Below are positions 18,599 to 27,739 of a stretch of 64,000 nt of DNA, in pieces. The DNA lies in NCBI RefSeq assembly GCF_947488135.1, contig NZ_CANKYW010000001.1, positions 1-64,000 on the forward strand, given 5' to 3'. Below the pieces are notes generated by a model. The model saw nothing but the letters and a program-made list of their open reading frames with translations, searched no databases and was not told the DNA's origin. Position numbers and translations under genes: made by a program. This DNA comes from an uncultured Marivita sp. (lineage in GTDB: Bacteria > Pseudomonadota > Alphaproteobacteria > Rhodobacterales > Rhodobacteraceae). Positions within the stretch are counted from its first letter, which is position 1. Each line of letters begins with the position of its first letter.

Positions 18599-19972
18599 TC
18601 ACCCAAGAACGGCTTTTACCGCGCGCACGGTCCCGGCGACGATCTGATCCGCCTCTTCGCGGCTCAGGCAGAACGGCGGAGCGAAGCCAAGGATGTCTCC
18701 TTGTGGCATGGCACGCGCGATGATCTTGTCCTGTTCCAGAAGCTTGGCCGAGATCTGTGGTCCGATCTTGTCGGCTGGATCAAAGAACACGCGGTCGGCA
18801 GTGTCCTTCACGAACTCCACCGCGCAGATCATGCCTTCGCCACGGACCTCACCGACATGCGGATGGTCGGCAAGCGCGTCGGTCATCGCCGCGTTGAGAT
18901 ACGCGCCGACCTCTCCCGCGTTGGCGATCAGATTCAGATCGTCGATCAGCTTGAGGTTTGCCACGCCGGCCGCTGCGCCGATGGGATGGGCCGAGTAAGT
19001 CCAGCCGTGCCCGATGGGCCCGTTTTCGTCTGTTCCCTGCTCCAACACAGCCCAAACCTTGTCGGACACGATGGAACCAGAAAGCGGCGCATAGGCCGAG
19101 GTCAGGCCCTTGGCGATGGTGATGATGTCCGGCTTGATTCCGTAATGTTCGGAGCCGAACATCGTGCCCAGACGTCCGAAGCCGGTGACGACCTCGTCGG
19201 CTATGAGCAGGATGTCGTGCTTGTTGAGCACCTCTTGGATCGCGGCCCAATAGCCTGCGGGTGGCGGAACGATTCCGCCCGTGCCCAGCATCGGTTCCCC
19301 GATGAAGGCGCCGATGGTGTCCGCGCCTTCGCGTTCGATCAAAGCCTCGAGATCGGCCACGCATTGCGCGACGAATTGCGCCTCACTCTGGTCAAGGTTT
19401 TCGCGCCGATAGTAGTAGGGTGCCGTGGTGTGGATCACCTGCTCGACCGGCAGGTCGAATTTCTTGTGAAACAGCTCCAACCCGGTAAGAGACCCCGTCA
19501 CAAGCCCCGACCCGTGATAGCCGCGCCAGCGCGAGATGATCTTTTTCTTCTGCGGTCGTCCAAGGATGTTGTTGTAGTACCAGACCAGTTTGACGTTGGT
19601 TTCGTTGGCGTCCGACCCGCCAAGGCCGAAATAGACTTTGGACATATGATCGGGCGCGCGGTCGAGGATCATTTTGGACAGAGTGATCGACGCCTCGGTG
19701 CCGTGTCCGACATAGGAATGGTAATAGGCCAATTCGCGCGCCTGTTCGGCAATCGCTTCGGCGATTTCTTGGCGTCCGTAGCCAACATTCACGCAGTAAA
19801 GCCCTGCAAAAGCGTCCAGAAGGCGGTTGCCATCACGATCCTCGATGAAAACGCCGGATGCGGTCTTGATCACACGGCTCGGGCTTTCGCCGCGTGCGTG
19901 TTGGGCAAGGTGGGTGGACGGGTGGAAAAAGTTGTCTCGATCCCACTGATCAAGTTTGTCGTTCCGAAGCAT
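18599..19972 (-). CDS. Class III PLP-dependent aminotransferase
   Basis: A 457-aa fold-type I omega-aminotransferase. Visible are the substrate-side YCVNVGYGRQEIAEAI, the PLP phosphate region GLGGSDANETNVKL, the Asp of the PLP ring in LLIADEVVTGFGRLG, and the Schiff-base lysine K288 in IITIAKGLTSAYAPLSG. These enzymes are usually annotated aspartate, beta-alanine or diaminobutyrate:pyruvate aminotransferases. It is divergent from doeA, and in ectoine breakdown the diaminobutyrate formed must be transaminated (DoeD step), so this gene is a reasonable candidate for that role; specificity is not shown. Confidence 0.9.
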   Translation of the reverse strand: MLRNDKLDQWDRDNFFHPSTHLAQHARGESPSRVIKTASGVFIEDRDGNRLLDAFAGLYCVNVGYGRQEIAEAIAEQARELAYYHSYVGHGTEASITLSKMILDRAPDHMSKVYFGLGGSDANETNVKLVWYYNNILGRPQKKKIISRWRGYHGSGLVTGSLTGLELFHKKFDLPVEQVIHTTAPYYYRRENLDQSEAQFVAQCVADLEALIEREGADTIGAFIGEPMLGTGGIVPPPAGYWAAIQEVLNKHDILLIADEVVTGFGRLGTMFGSEHYGIKPDIITIAKGLTSAYAPLSGSIVSDKVWAVLEQGTDENGPIGHGWTYSAHPIGAAAGVANLKLIDDLNLIANAGEVGAYLNAAMTDALADHPHVGEVRGEGMICAVEFVKDTADRVFFDPADKIGPQISAKLLEQDKIIARAMPQGDILGFAPPFCLSREEADQIVAGTVRAVKAVLG

Positions 19973-20023
19973 GTCGTTTTCCAGTCATTAAAGGTGGCAA
20001 ATCGTTGTGCACATCAGGTGATA

Positions 20024-20044
20024 TTTCTTGATCATGTCAAGAAA
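20024..20044. promoter_or_regulatory. Perfect inverted repeat, candidate GntR operator
   Basis: TTTCTTGA-TCATG-TCAAGAAA, an 8-bp perfect inverted repeat in the 155-bp region between the divergent aminotransferase and ectoine hydrolase genes. A second, looser repeat TTGTGTA...TACAAAA lies at 20089-20106 just before doeA and resembles FadR-type (TNGT...ACNA) sites. Either could bind the GntR regulator at 22483. Confidence 0.45.
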
Positions 20045-20127
20045 ACCACCACGGTTTTCGTGCGCGGATCGGCAGCATTTCAGCCGAGTTGTGTACATCA
20101 TACAAAATTATCGGTCGAGGACCAACC

Positions 20128-21312
20128 ATGCCCGAGGGAAATGCCCCGTTTAGCCAAACGGAATATGATCGGCGGATCGCGCTGACCCGTTATGCGATGG
20201 ATGTCGCCGGGCTGGATGCCCTGTTTATCACCGATCCATCGAATCAGGCCTGGCTGACCGGTTATGACGGATGGTCGTTTTACGTGCATCAAGGCGTCCT
20301 GTTACGGATGGAGGGAGAGCCGATCTGGTGGGGCCGGTTCATGGATTCCATTGGCGCATTGCGCACCTGCTGGATGTCGACAGACAACATCTTCGGCTAT
20401 GCGGACAGCTACGTGCAATCCACTGTGCGCCACCCGATGCAGGATCTGGCCGAGAGGTTTCGCGATTTCGGTCTCGCATCGGCGACCATCGGGGTCGAGA
20501 TGGAGAACTACTATTATTCGGCCAAGGCGCATGAGGTGCTGTTGACCGAATTGCCCGACGCGCGGTTGAAAGACGCCACGGCGCTGGTGAATTGGCAACG
20601 GTTGATCAAAAGCCACGAAGAGATCGCATTCATTCGCAACGCCGCGCGGATTTCGGAACGCGTGATTGAAACGGCCATTGACCGTGCAGAGCCGGGGGTT
20701 CGCAAAAATGATCTCGTGGCCGATATCATGCACGCGGGTATCACGGGCGTCGATGATATCTGGGGTGATTATCCCGCCATCGTCCCACTGACGCCGTCGG
20801 GTCTCGACGCGACGGCGGCGCATTTGACTTGGAACGGCGACCCCATGCGCGAGGGCGAGGCCACGTTTTTTGAACTCTCGGGCTGCTACCGCAGATACCA
20901 CGCGCCTCTTTGCCGGACTGTGTTCCTTGGCACGCCGCCAAAAGAAATGCGGGATGCGGAGATCGCGCAGCTTGAAGGGATCGAAGCGGCCCTCGACGTC
21001 GCGCGTGCGGGCAATCGCACCTGCGATATTGCACAAACCCTTATCGACGTGCTGCAACAGCATGGCATCTACCGCGAAGGTCGCTGCGGGTATCCGATCG
21101 GTCTCAGTTATCCCCCGGACTGGGGCGAACGCACTGCATCTATCCGGATTGAGGATCAGACCATTCTCCAGCCGGGTATGACGTTTCATTTCATGCCGGC
21201 GCTCTGGATGGACACCTGGGGTCTTGAGACCACAGAGACGATCCTGATAACCGACGACGGACCGGCAGAACCGCTTTGCAACGTGGAGCGAAAGCTGTTC
21301 GTCAAAGACTAG
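20128..21312 (+). CDS. doeA: Ectoine hydrolase (DoeA/EutD-type M24 protein)
   Basis: A 394-aa protein of the creatinase/prolidase (pita-bread) fold. It hydrolyses ectoine to N-acetyl-diaminobutyrate in characterised relatives. Hallmarks include DALFITDPSNQAWLTGYDGW, WWGRFMDSIGALRTCWM, GVEMENYYYSAKA and GCYRRYHAPLCRTV. The C-terminal region (GYPIGLSYPPDWGERTASIR) is typical of DoeA. The ATG at 20128 has GAGG 9 bases upstream. It is followed within 17 bases by an M20 deacetylase, so the two likely form an operon. Confidence 0.88.
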   Translation: MPEGNAPFSQTEYDRRIALTRYAMDVAGLDALFITDPSNQAWLTGYDGWSFYVHQGVLLRMEGEPIWWGRFMDSIGALRTCWMSTDNIFGYADSYVQSTVRHPMQDLAERFRDFGLASATIGVEMENYYYSAKAHEVLLTELPDARLKDATALVNWQRLIKSHEEIAFIRNAARISERVIETAIDRAEPGVRKNDLVADIMHAGITGVDDIWGDYPAIVPLTPSGLDATAAHLTWNGDPMREGEATFFELSGCYRRYHAPLCRTVFLGTPPKEMRDAEIAQLEGIEAALDVARAGNRTCDIAQTLIDVLQQHGIYREGRCGYPIGLSYPPDWGERTASIRIEDQTILQPGMTFHFMPALWMDTWGLETTETILITDDGPAEPLCNVERKLFVKD

Positions 21313-21329
21313 GGAAAGGGGCGAGAGAA

Positions 21330-22490
21330 GTGGATCACCTCCAGCGAACAACGGAAATCCTCGGGGATCTCATCGCCTTTCCCACCATCTCGGCGGATAG
21401 CAATTTCGACATGATCCTGCATATGGCGGGCCTTCTCGAAGAGGCGGGCGCGCGGTGTGATGTTATGTCGTCACCTTGCGGCACTAAAGCGAACCTGTTT
21501 GCAACGCTTGGTCCGGATCGCAACGGCGGTATCGTTTTGTCGGGTCACAGCGACGTGGTGCCCGTGGCCGATCAGGCGTGGACTCGCGACCCGTTTCAAA
21601 TGGATCAAGACGACGGTCTGCTCTACGGCCGTGGCGCCTGCGACATGAAGGGGTTTATTGCGGCAACGCTCGCGATGGCACCGCACTTTGCAGAATGCGT
21701 GCGCGACAGACCGGTGCATTTTGCGTTCACCTACGACGAGGAAGTCGGGTGCATGGGCGCGCGACATCTCGTCGAGACGCTTGCGGAACGTGATTTGACG
21801 CCCGGCGTTGCTGTGATCGGTGAACCCACCGAGATGCGGATCATAGATGGCCACAAGGGATGCAACGAATACACGACCCGTTTCAACGGGCTTGCCGGGC
21901 ACGGATCCCTTCCCGATCACGGGGTCAACGCTGTGGAATACGCAGTGCGCTACGTAAACCACTTGCTTGGGCTCAAGGACGCTTTGCGCGCACGCGCGCC
22001 GAAGGGGTCGCCGTTCGATCCGCCTTGGACAACGGTCAATGTCGGCTCAGTCGTGGGGGGCATCGCCCATAATGTGATCGCGCCGTCCGCGACCGTCGAA
22101 TGGGAGATGCGTCCGGTGCAGCCGGGTGATGCCGAATTCGTCAAGGATAGTCTTCGGCAGTATTGCGAGACCGAGCTGCTGCCCAAGATGCAGGCCATTC
22201 ACCCGGATGCCTTCATCACCACCGATGTGATCGGCGAGGTCGTTGGATTGATGCCAACGGATGAAAACGAAGCGCGACGCATCATTTCGGAATTGACCGG
22301 TGCCAACAGCAGCGACGTCGTCGCCTTCGGAACGGAAGCCGGATTGTTCCAAGCGCTGGGTACGGATGTCGTGGTCTGCGGACCCGGCTCTATCGAGCAG
22401 GCGCATAAGGCTGACGAATTCGTAGCCTTGGACCAGCTTGCGCAATGTCTTGGCATGTTGGAACGCCTCGGGAATCGTCTGCGTGTCTGA
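21330..22490 (+). CDS. M20-family deacetylase (ArgE/DoeB2-like)
   Basis: A 386-aa zinc-dependent amidohydrolase of the acetylornithine deacetylase type. Metal-site motifs are LSGHSDVVPVADQ (H, D), GRGACDMKGFIAA (D), TYDEEVGCMGA (catalytic and metal Glu) and IGEPTEMRI; a dimerisation domain follows. It starts at GTG 21330 with a GGGGCGAGAG ribosome site. In canonical ectoine pathways the deacetylase DoeB belongs to another family, but M20 proteins are also linked to doeA. Its position directly after doeA suggests it deacetylates N-acetyl-diaminobutyrate. Confidence 0.87.
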   Translation: MDHLQRTTEILGDLIAFPTISADSNFDMILHMAGLLEEAGARCDVMSSPCGTKANLFATLGPDRNGGIVLSGHSDVVPVADQAWTRDPFQMDQDDGLLYGRGACDMKGFIAATLAMAPHFAECVRDRPVHFAFTYDEEVGCMGARHLVETLAERDLTPGVAVIGEPTEMRIIDGHKGCNEYTTRFNGLAGHGSLPDHGVNAVEYAVRYVNHLLGLKDALRARAPKGSPFDPPWTTVNVGSVVGGIAHNVIAPSATVEWEMRPVQPGDAEFVKDSLRQYCETELLPKMQAIHPDAFITTDVIGEVVGLMPTDENEARRIISELTGANSSDVVAFGTEAGLFQALGTDVVVCGPGSIEQAHKADEFVALDQLAQCLGMLERLGNRLRV

Positions 22491-23163
22491 TACGCGCGAC
22501 AACGCTTCGCTGACCGGAAAAGACCGCCACGCGGCGATGCATTTCGAAATTCGTCAGCGCATCTGTCTCTTGGACTACTTGCCGGGGTCTCAACTGTCGG
22601 AAACCGCCCTCGCAGAGGAGTTCGGAACCAGTCGAACGCCGGTGCGCCGCGTGCTGGCGCGCTTGGAAGAGGAGGGGCTGGTGCAATCCGTGCACGGTGT
22701 CGGAACCTTGGTGACGGATGCCGATATCACGGAACTGCAACAAGCATATCGGTTGCGCATGGAGTTGACCGCTTTAACCGGCAAATTGGATCCGATCATG
22801 CCGGATGCAGCGTTCATGCGCCGATGGCAGGCGCTGATCGAACGGGCGGAAGGGATGGTCGCAGATGGCACGCCACGGACGTTCACTATCCTCGATATGG
22901 ATGTGTTCCGCACTTTGCTCGAGTTGACGGCAAACGAACCACTGAGAGAGGTTCTGGTGCGGTTGTACTACAAGACGAAACGTCTGTGGCTTGTCCGGGC
23001 CCTTCAGTCTCAACTGGAGCTAAACGAAGAATTCCGCATATTCCTGCACGAGCTTGAATCGATCCGGATCGCGCTCGACTCCGGTGACCTTGTCGCGGTC
23101 GCTCAAATCCAGCGGGCGCATATTTCGATGAGTTTCAACCGCTTGCTCCAGCAAAAAGCGTGA
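22483..23163 (+). CDS. GntR-family regulator with FCD ligand domain
   Basis: A 226-aa regulator. The winged helix is seen as SQLSETALAEEFGTSRTPVR then RVLARLEEEGLVQSVHGVG; the C-terminal all-helical FCD/VanR-like domain contains RMELTALTG and RAHISMSFNRLLQ. A GTG at 22483 overlaps the upstream stop by 8 bases; ATG 22538 would remove the N-terminus. It is the third gene of the ectoine operon and probably regulates it. It is not the MocR-type EnuR protein that commonly controls ectoine genes in relatives. Confidence 0.87.
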   Translation: MSDTRDNASLTGKDRHAAMHFEIRQRICLLDYLPGSQLSETALAEEFGTSRTPVRRVLARLEEEGLVQSVHGVGTLVTDADITELQQAYRLRMELTALTGKLDPIMPDAAFMRRWQALIERAEGMVADGTPRTFTILDMDVFRTLLELTANEPLREVLVRLYYKTKRLWLVRALQSQLELNEEFRIFLHELESIRIALDSGDLVAVAQIQRAHISMSFNRLLQQKA

Positions 23164-23391
23164 CCTTTTCGCAACCAATCAACCTATGAGTGCCGCAATC
23201 TTTCCGACGGCAATCGTGGGTGGATGTACAGCGGTGCTGCTGTAAGTTAACCACAGATAGCAAAAAACGACTTTCTGACGCGACGCCACTCTTCAACTTC
23301 TCGGCAACGGCGTTTCATTGGTTATACGGCCTCAGTGACCAGTGATGTGTTCAAGCCCAAGCCACCCGACGTCACTCATTGCGAAAGTGCC

Positions 23392-25386
23392 ATGCCTCAA
23401 ATCCTCTCCAAATATGCATTGATCGTTGTAGCTGCCATCGCGGTCGGCGTTCTGTTGAACGTTCTAGACGCACGGCAGCATGTGGTCGATCAGCGCGCGC
23501 AGGTGAGCCAATCAAACCGCGCCTTGGCTTCGGCGCTCGAAACAGCACTCAATGAAAAGATCCTGATCATCGAAGGGATTGCGGCTGTATTTGAAGCGGA
23601 CCCCAATCTGACCTTCGCCGAATTCAGCCGGACGGCCGAGGTCTTGTTGGAAAACGATGAAGCCGTCCTGAACTTGGCCGTAGCTCCGGATATGGTCATT
23701 GACTACGTCTATCCGGTTCAACCGAACGAAGCGGCCATAGGTTTGGATCTCAGTTCGCGCCCCGAATTTATGGTGGCGATCGACAGGGCAGTCGCTGCGG
23801 ACAGAACGATCATCGATGGTCCATTTCCCCTGGTTCAGGGTGGGGAGGGTTTCATCGCCCGAAGCCCGGTCTTCGTTGATACAGTCGAACAAGCCGAAAG
23901 CTTGTGGGGTGTCATCTCTTTGGTGATCGACAAGTATGGCATGTTCACATCCACGGGTTTTTTCGGACCTGATACGGACCTGGTGATTTCAGTCCAGGAC
24001 GCCGAGGGGCAATTGGTCTTCGGCGCGCCCGGCTTGGCGGACCTTGATCCGATCCTGACCAGCGTAGAGCGGAACGGGATCGAGTGGACGATTTCGATGG
24101 CCCCACGGCTTGGATGGGCCAAAACATCACCGGCGTCCGCTGCCATTTGGGCGATCGTCGGAGCTTTTGCTGTGGTCGCCATGCTCACCCTTCGCGCCTT
24201 CGATTGGAGCGTCGAACGCAAGGAAAAGGCCGAAACACAATTGATGGAAGCGGTCGAGGCCCTGGAGGATGGCTTCGCGATCTATGACAGTGACGACCGA
24301 CTGGTGCTTTGCAATCAGCGGTATAAGGAGATCTACAAGAGTTCCGCCGATGCAATGATCGTCGGGGAACGCTTCGAAGACATCCTTCGTCATGGGCTGA
24401 ACAATGGCCAGTACAAAGATGCTATTGGCCGCGAGGAGGAGTGGTTGAAACATCGCCTCGAGCTTCACAAGTCGTACGGCACCCCGATGGAGCAGAGACT
24501 GGACGATGGACGTTGGCTTCGTGTGGTCGAGAGGCGTACTCCAAGCGGAAACACGGTTGGATTTCGGGTGGACATCACGATGCTCAAGGCAGCGCTCGAA
24601 AAGGCCGAGTCGGCGAACGCCGTAAAGACCAATTTTCTCAATGCGGTCAGTCACGAACTGCGCACGCCTCTCACAGTTGTGCTGGGCTACAACGCCTTTC
24701 TGTCCAATCCGAAAGTCCTGCCGACGTTCAAAGCGCTTCAAGCGAAGACTGCTGAAGGGGACATCGCGCAGATCGAAAACGCGCTTGATGACTTTTGCAA
24801 CGACGTGCAGCGCTTTTCAAAGCAGATCGATGCCTCGGGTCAGCACCTGATGACCTTGATCAACGGAATCCTGGATCTTGCTGCAATCGAACAGGGGACT
24901 CTCAAGCTTGAGCGTGAGGTTGTATCGCTCCGTCAAATCAGCGAGGCCGTCATTCAAGAACTCAAACCCGTTGCAGAAAAGAAAGGTTTGGACGTCGCGT
25001 TGATCGGACAGGCGAGCAGTGTTTACGCGGATCCGCAGCGGATCAAGCAGATCCTGTTCAACCTGATTGGCAACGCCATCAAGTTTTCGAAGACAGGAAC
25101 GGTCAAAGTCCGTTTGAGCAACGACGGAGAAACAGTCCGCGCGGAAATCGAAGACAATGGCGATGGATTGAGCCGCGAAGAAATTGACGTGATCTTCAGT
25201 CGTTTCGGCCAACTCGATATGTCGACCGCCCGGCAGCATGGTGGTGTCGGGCTTGGCTTGCCAATCTCGAAAGAACTGGCCGAGCTGCACGGTGGAACGC
25301 TCGAAGTGCAGAGCCAGAAAGGAACCGGAAGCGTTTTCTGCCTCAAGCTTTTTGCCTTCAGCGGGCAAAGCGAACAGGCGGCCTGA
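23392..25386 (+). CDS. CHASE-PAS sensor histidine kinase
   Basis: About 664 aa. A first membrane segment (YALIVVAAIAVGVLLNVL) and a second near residue 250 (AAIWAIVGAFAVVAMLTLRA) enclose a periplasmic CHASE-type domain (DYVYPVQPNEAAIGLDL, GFIARSPVF). A PAS domain follows (EDGFAIYDSDDRLVLCNQRY), then HisKA with H421 in NAVSHELRTPL and HATPase_c with N box NLIGNAIKFSKT, DNGDGLS and GVGLGLPISK. The HisKA dimerisation hairpin is longer than usual, with about 30 extra residues after the H box. A GTG at 23335 is an alternative start. There is no receiver domain, so phosphate passes to separate proteins, probably those encoded downstream. Confidence 0.88.
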   Translation: MPQILSKYALIVVAAIAVGVLLNVLDARQHVVDQRAQVSQSNRALASALETALNEKILIIEGIAAVFEADPNLTFAEFSRTAEVLLENDEAVLNLAVAPDMVIDYVYPVQPNEAAIGLDLSSRPEFMVAIDRAVAADRTIIDGPFPLVQGGEGFIARSPVFVDTVEQAESLWGVISLVIDKYGMFTSTGFFGPDTDLVISVQDAEGQLVFGAPGLADLDPILTSVERNGIEWTISMAPRLGWAKTSPASAAIWAIVGAFAVVAMLTLRAFDWSVERKEKAETQLMEAVEALEDGFAIYDSDDRLVLCNQRYKEIYKSSADAMIVGERFEDILRHGLNNGQYKDAIGREEEWLKHRLELHKSYGTPMEQRLDDGRWLRVVERRTPSGNTVGFRVDITMLKAALEKAESANAVKTNFLNAVSHELRTPLTVVLGYNAFLSNPKVLPTFKALQAKTAEGDIAQIENALDDFCNDVQRFSKQIDASGQHLMTLINGILDLAAIEQGTLKLEREVVSLRQISEAVIQELKPVAEKKGLDVALIGQASSVYADPQRIKQILFNLIGNAIKFSKTGTVKVRLSNDGETVRAEIEDNGDGLSREEIDVIFSRFGQLDMSTARQHGGVGLGLPISKELAELHGGTLEVQSQKGTGSVFCLKLFAFSGQSEQAA

Positions 25387-25523
25387 CACGGGGTCGCACG
25401 AAATTTACCTTGTTTTTATTTTTTTGACGCCGCATTCGCGCCGGATTTGCACGGCAGGTTGCCCAGCGAATGCCACAGTAACGTCGCGGCAATCACGACA
25501 CTAATCGGTGTTTGGGGCACGTC

Positions 25524-27194
25524 ATGAAGAAAACCATCGCTCACGATAACAGCGGAAATTCAATCGAGTATTATATCGTGGCGGCGATTGTCCTCACTAT
25601 TCTGATTGTCGGGTTCATGGCGGTGACCAACGTGGCTGTGCAAAAGGACAGCCTTACGTTGACCACGGGCTTTATTCTCTTGTTCGCCGCTACGGCCAGT
25701 GGCGTCATGAACTACTTTCGCAGCAAGAAAACAGCGCTTCGCATGGCGGCCAATTCGCTGGCGGTCGAACTCCACGAAAAAGCGCTGCTTGAGCACACGA
25801 TCGTTAATGTGACCAGCAGCGACGGCAAGATCCTCGCGGTGAATGAGAAATTCACCGAGACGTTTGGATATACAGCCGATGAAATCGTCGGCAAACCGTC
25901 CTGCCTTCTGTATCGGCACGGGTGTGACACAGCTCAGAACGAGGAGTTGATGGAAACCGTGTTCAGCGGCCAGGCATGGTCGGGATCGCAACGCCTTGTG
26001 TCCAAATCGGGTCAATGCGTGATGGTGCAGGCCTCAATTTTTCCCAAGGTCAACGAATTCGGTGAGGTCACGGGATTTGTGTCGATCCGCACTGACTTGT
26101 CCAAGGCGATTGCCGAAAGCGTTGAAACCGGCCGCAACTCGGTCGTGGATGATCTTCCTGACGGCGTGTTCATCTACGATCCAGAGTCTTTTGAGATCAA
26201 CTACGGGAATGCGAGTTTCCGTCAGCGCGTCGGCTGGGCGTCGGACGACCATGCGGCCAAATCGGTCACGAGCCTTTTCAGCGACGACGATCTCAAGCTG
26301 TTTCGGCGTTACCTCGTGCCCTTGATCAATGGTGAAACACGCCGCGCAGTCTTTGAATTCAGCCACGCCAGCGGTCCAGTCGAGGTGTTGACGCATTTCG
26401 TCGAAGACGTGGACGGCAAGCGCAGGCTGGTGTCGGTGGTTCGGGATATCAGCGCCCGCAAACAGGCGGAGCAGCTCAAACTCAGCTCCGTCTCAACAGT
26501 CAGCCACGAGCTCAGGACACCGCTGACATCCATCAAGGGCGCTTTGCGATTGTTGGAATCCGGCGTCATGGGGGATTTGACACCGGACGTATCAAAGCTC
26601 GTCGGTGTGGCGCATCGCAATTCGGAACGTCTGCTTGCTATCGTGAACGACATTCTCACCCTAGAAGAGCTTCATTTCGGAAAAATGGCGATCCGCGCCA
26701 AAGATGTCGACCTCCGGGATATCCTCAACGAAGCCGCGGAGGCGATTGCCCCATTCGCCGCCGAATGTGAAGTGAAATTCGTCGTTGAGACAACGTCGAA
26801 ACCCGCGTTGGTCCAAGCCGATCCAGATCGTTTGATGCAGGTCATGTCAAATCTGATGTCGAACGCGGCGAAGTTTTCCCCGGTCGGGTCTGGGATTATC
26901 CTGCGGCTGGAAGACCAGGACAGTGCTTGGCGCGTCTGCGTGGAAGACAAGGGGCCAGGCATTCCGGAACACGCACGCAGCACGCTTTTCGACAGCTTCA
27001 TTCAGGTCGAGAACACGCCGGGCAAAGCTTTCCCGAGTACGGGTCTCGGACTTACGATCTGTCGCGAGATCATCCAGAAGCACGGTGGGCGTATTGCCTT
27101 TGACACGGAAGTCGGACGCGGAACGACCTTCTATTTCGATCTCGAAAAATCCGCACCGCTGAAACAGACAGGAAAACTGTCAGCCGTCGCGTAA
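25524..27194 (+). CDS. Membrane PAS sensor histidine kinase
   Basis: A 556-aa kinase with two N-terminal membrane segments (IVAAIVLTILIVGFMAV and TTGFILLFAATASGVMN) with almost no periplasmic loop. It has two PAS domains (SSDGKILAVNEKFTETFGYT, then LPDGVFIYDPESFEINYGNA), HisKA with H328 in TVSHELRTPLTSIKGALRL, and HATPase_c (NLMSNAAKFSPVG, DKGPGIPEHA, GLGLTICREI). It lies 24 bases upstream of a single-domain receiver gene, so phosphotransfer to it is likely. Confidence 0.9.
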   Translation: MKKTIAHDNSGNSIEYYIVAAIVLTILIVGFMAVTNVAVQKDSLTLTTGFILLFAATASGVMNYFRSKKTALRMAANSLAVELHEKALLEHTIVNVTSSDGKILAVNEKFTETFGYTADEIVGKPSCLLYRHGCDTAQNEELMETVFSGQAWSGSQRLVSKSGQCVMVQASIFPKVNEFGEVTGFVSIRTDLSKAIAESVETGRNSVVDDLPDGVFIYDPESFEINYGNASFRQRVGWASDDHAAKSVTSLFSDDDLKLFRRYLVPLINGETRRAVFEFSHASGPVEVLTHFVEDVDGKRRLVSVVRDISARKQAEQLKLSSVSTVSHELRTPLTSIKGALRLLESGVMGDLTPDVSKLVGVAHRNSERLLAIVNDILTLEELHFGKMAIRAKDVDLRDILNEAAEAIAPFAAECEVKFVVETTSKPALVQADPDRLMQVMSNLMSNAAKFSPVGSGIILRLEDQDSAWRVCVEDKGPGIPEHARSTLFDSFIQVENTPGKAFPSTGLGLTICREIIQKHGGRIAFDTEVGRGTTFYFDLEKSAPLKQTGKLSAVA

Positions 27195-27218
27195 CGCAAG
27201 CTGAGGGTGGGAGAAAAC

Positions 27219-27620
27219 ATGCCAGAGCTGAAAACGATCCTGCACGTCGATGACGACGAGGATATCCTTGAAATTGCAAGGATGGCCCTGCAACTGGTCG
27301 ACAGCTTCGACCTTCACCAGTTCAGTTCGGGCCCGGCGGCGCTGGACTCTTTGGACACCGTCGCGCCGCAACTTTTGCTGCTGGATGTCATGATGCCCGG
27401 CATGACGGGCCCCGAACTTTCCTGCCATATCCGGTCGATTGATCGACATAAGGACATTCCGGTCATCTTCATGACGGCAAAGGCAGAAGATTCCATGTCG
27501 AAAGAGCTTCTGGAAAGCGGTGCGCTGGGCGTGATCACCAAACCTTTCGATCCAATGACACTCGGTTCGCAGATCAGATCGATTTGGAGCAAGCAAAAGA
27601 ATTTGGCGATCCATCAGTAA
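27219..27620 (+). CDS. Single-domain response regulator (receiver)
   Basis: A 133-aa CheY-like receiver: acidic pair in HVDDDEDI, phosphoacceptor D56 in LLLLDVMMPGMTG, T in FMTAKAE and K in ITKPFDP. No output domain. The ATG at 27219 has GGGTGGGAGA upstream; a GTG at 27207 is in frame. It sits between a histidine kinase and a second receiver gene, and probably serves as a phosphate shuttle in the same relay. Confidence 0.9.
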   Translation: MPELKTILHVDDDEDILEIARMALQLVDSFDLHQFSSGPAALDSLDTVAPQLLLLDVMMPGMTGPELSCHIRSIDRHKDIPVIFMTAKAEDSMSKELLESGALGVITKPFDPMTLGSQIRSIWSKQKNLAIHQ

Positions 27621-27739
27621 CCCTGAGATTGCGTTGCGTCATGCAGGCGCGCGTCAAATTTGTGACGCATTCAGTGAGCAAGGTGGCAGAAGACAAAAGA
27701 AATCGGGCTGTTAATCGCTAAAAACATGGGGTGGAAAAA

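Noticed and set aside
18500-20185. 561-aa plus-strand frame across the aminotransferase gene
   Set aside because: It lies antisense to a conserved aminotransferase with intact motifs and has a composition typical of shadow frames in high-GC DNA.
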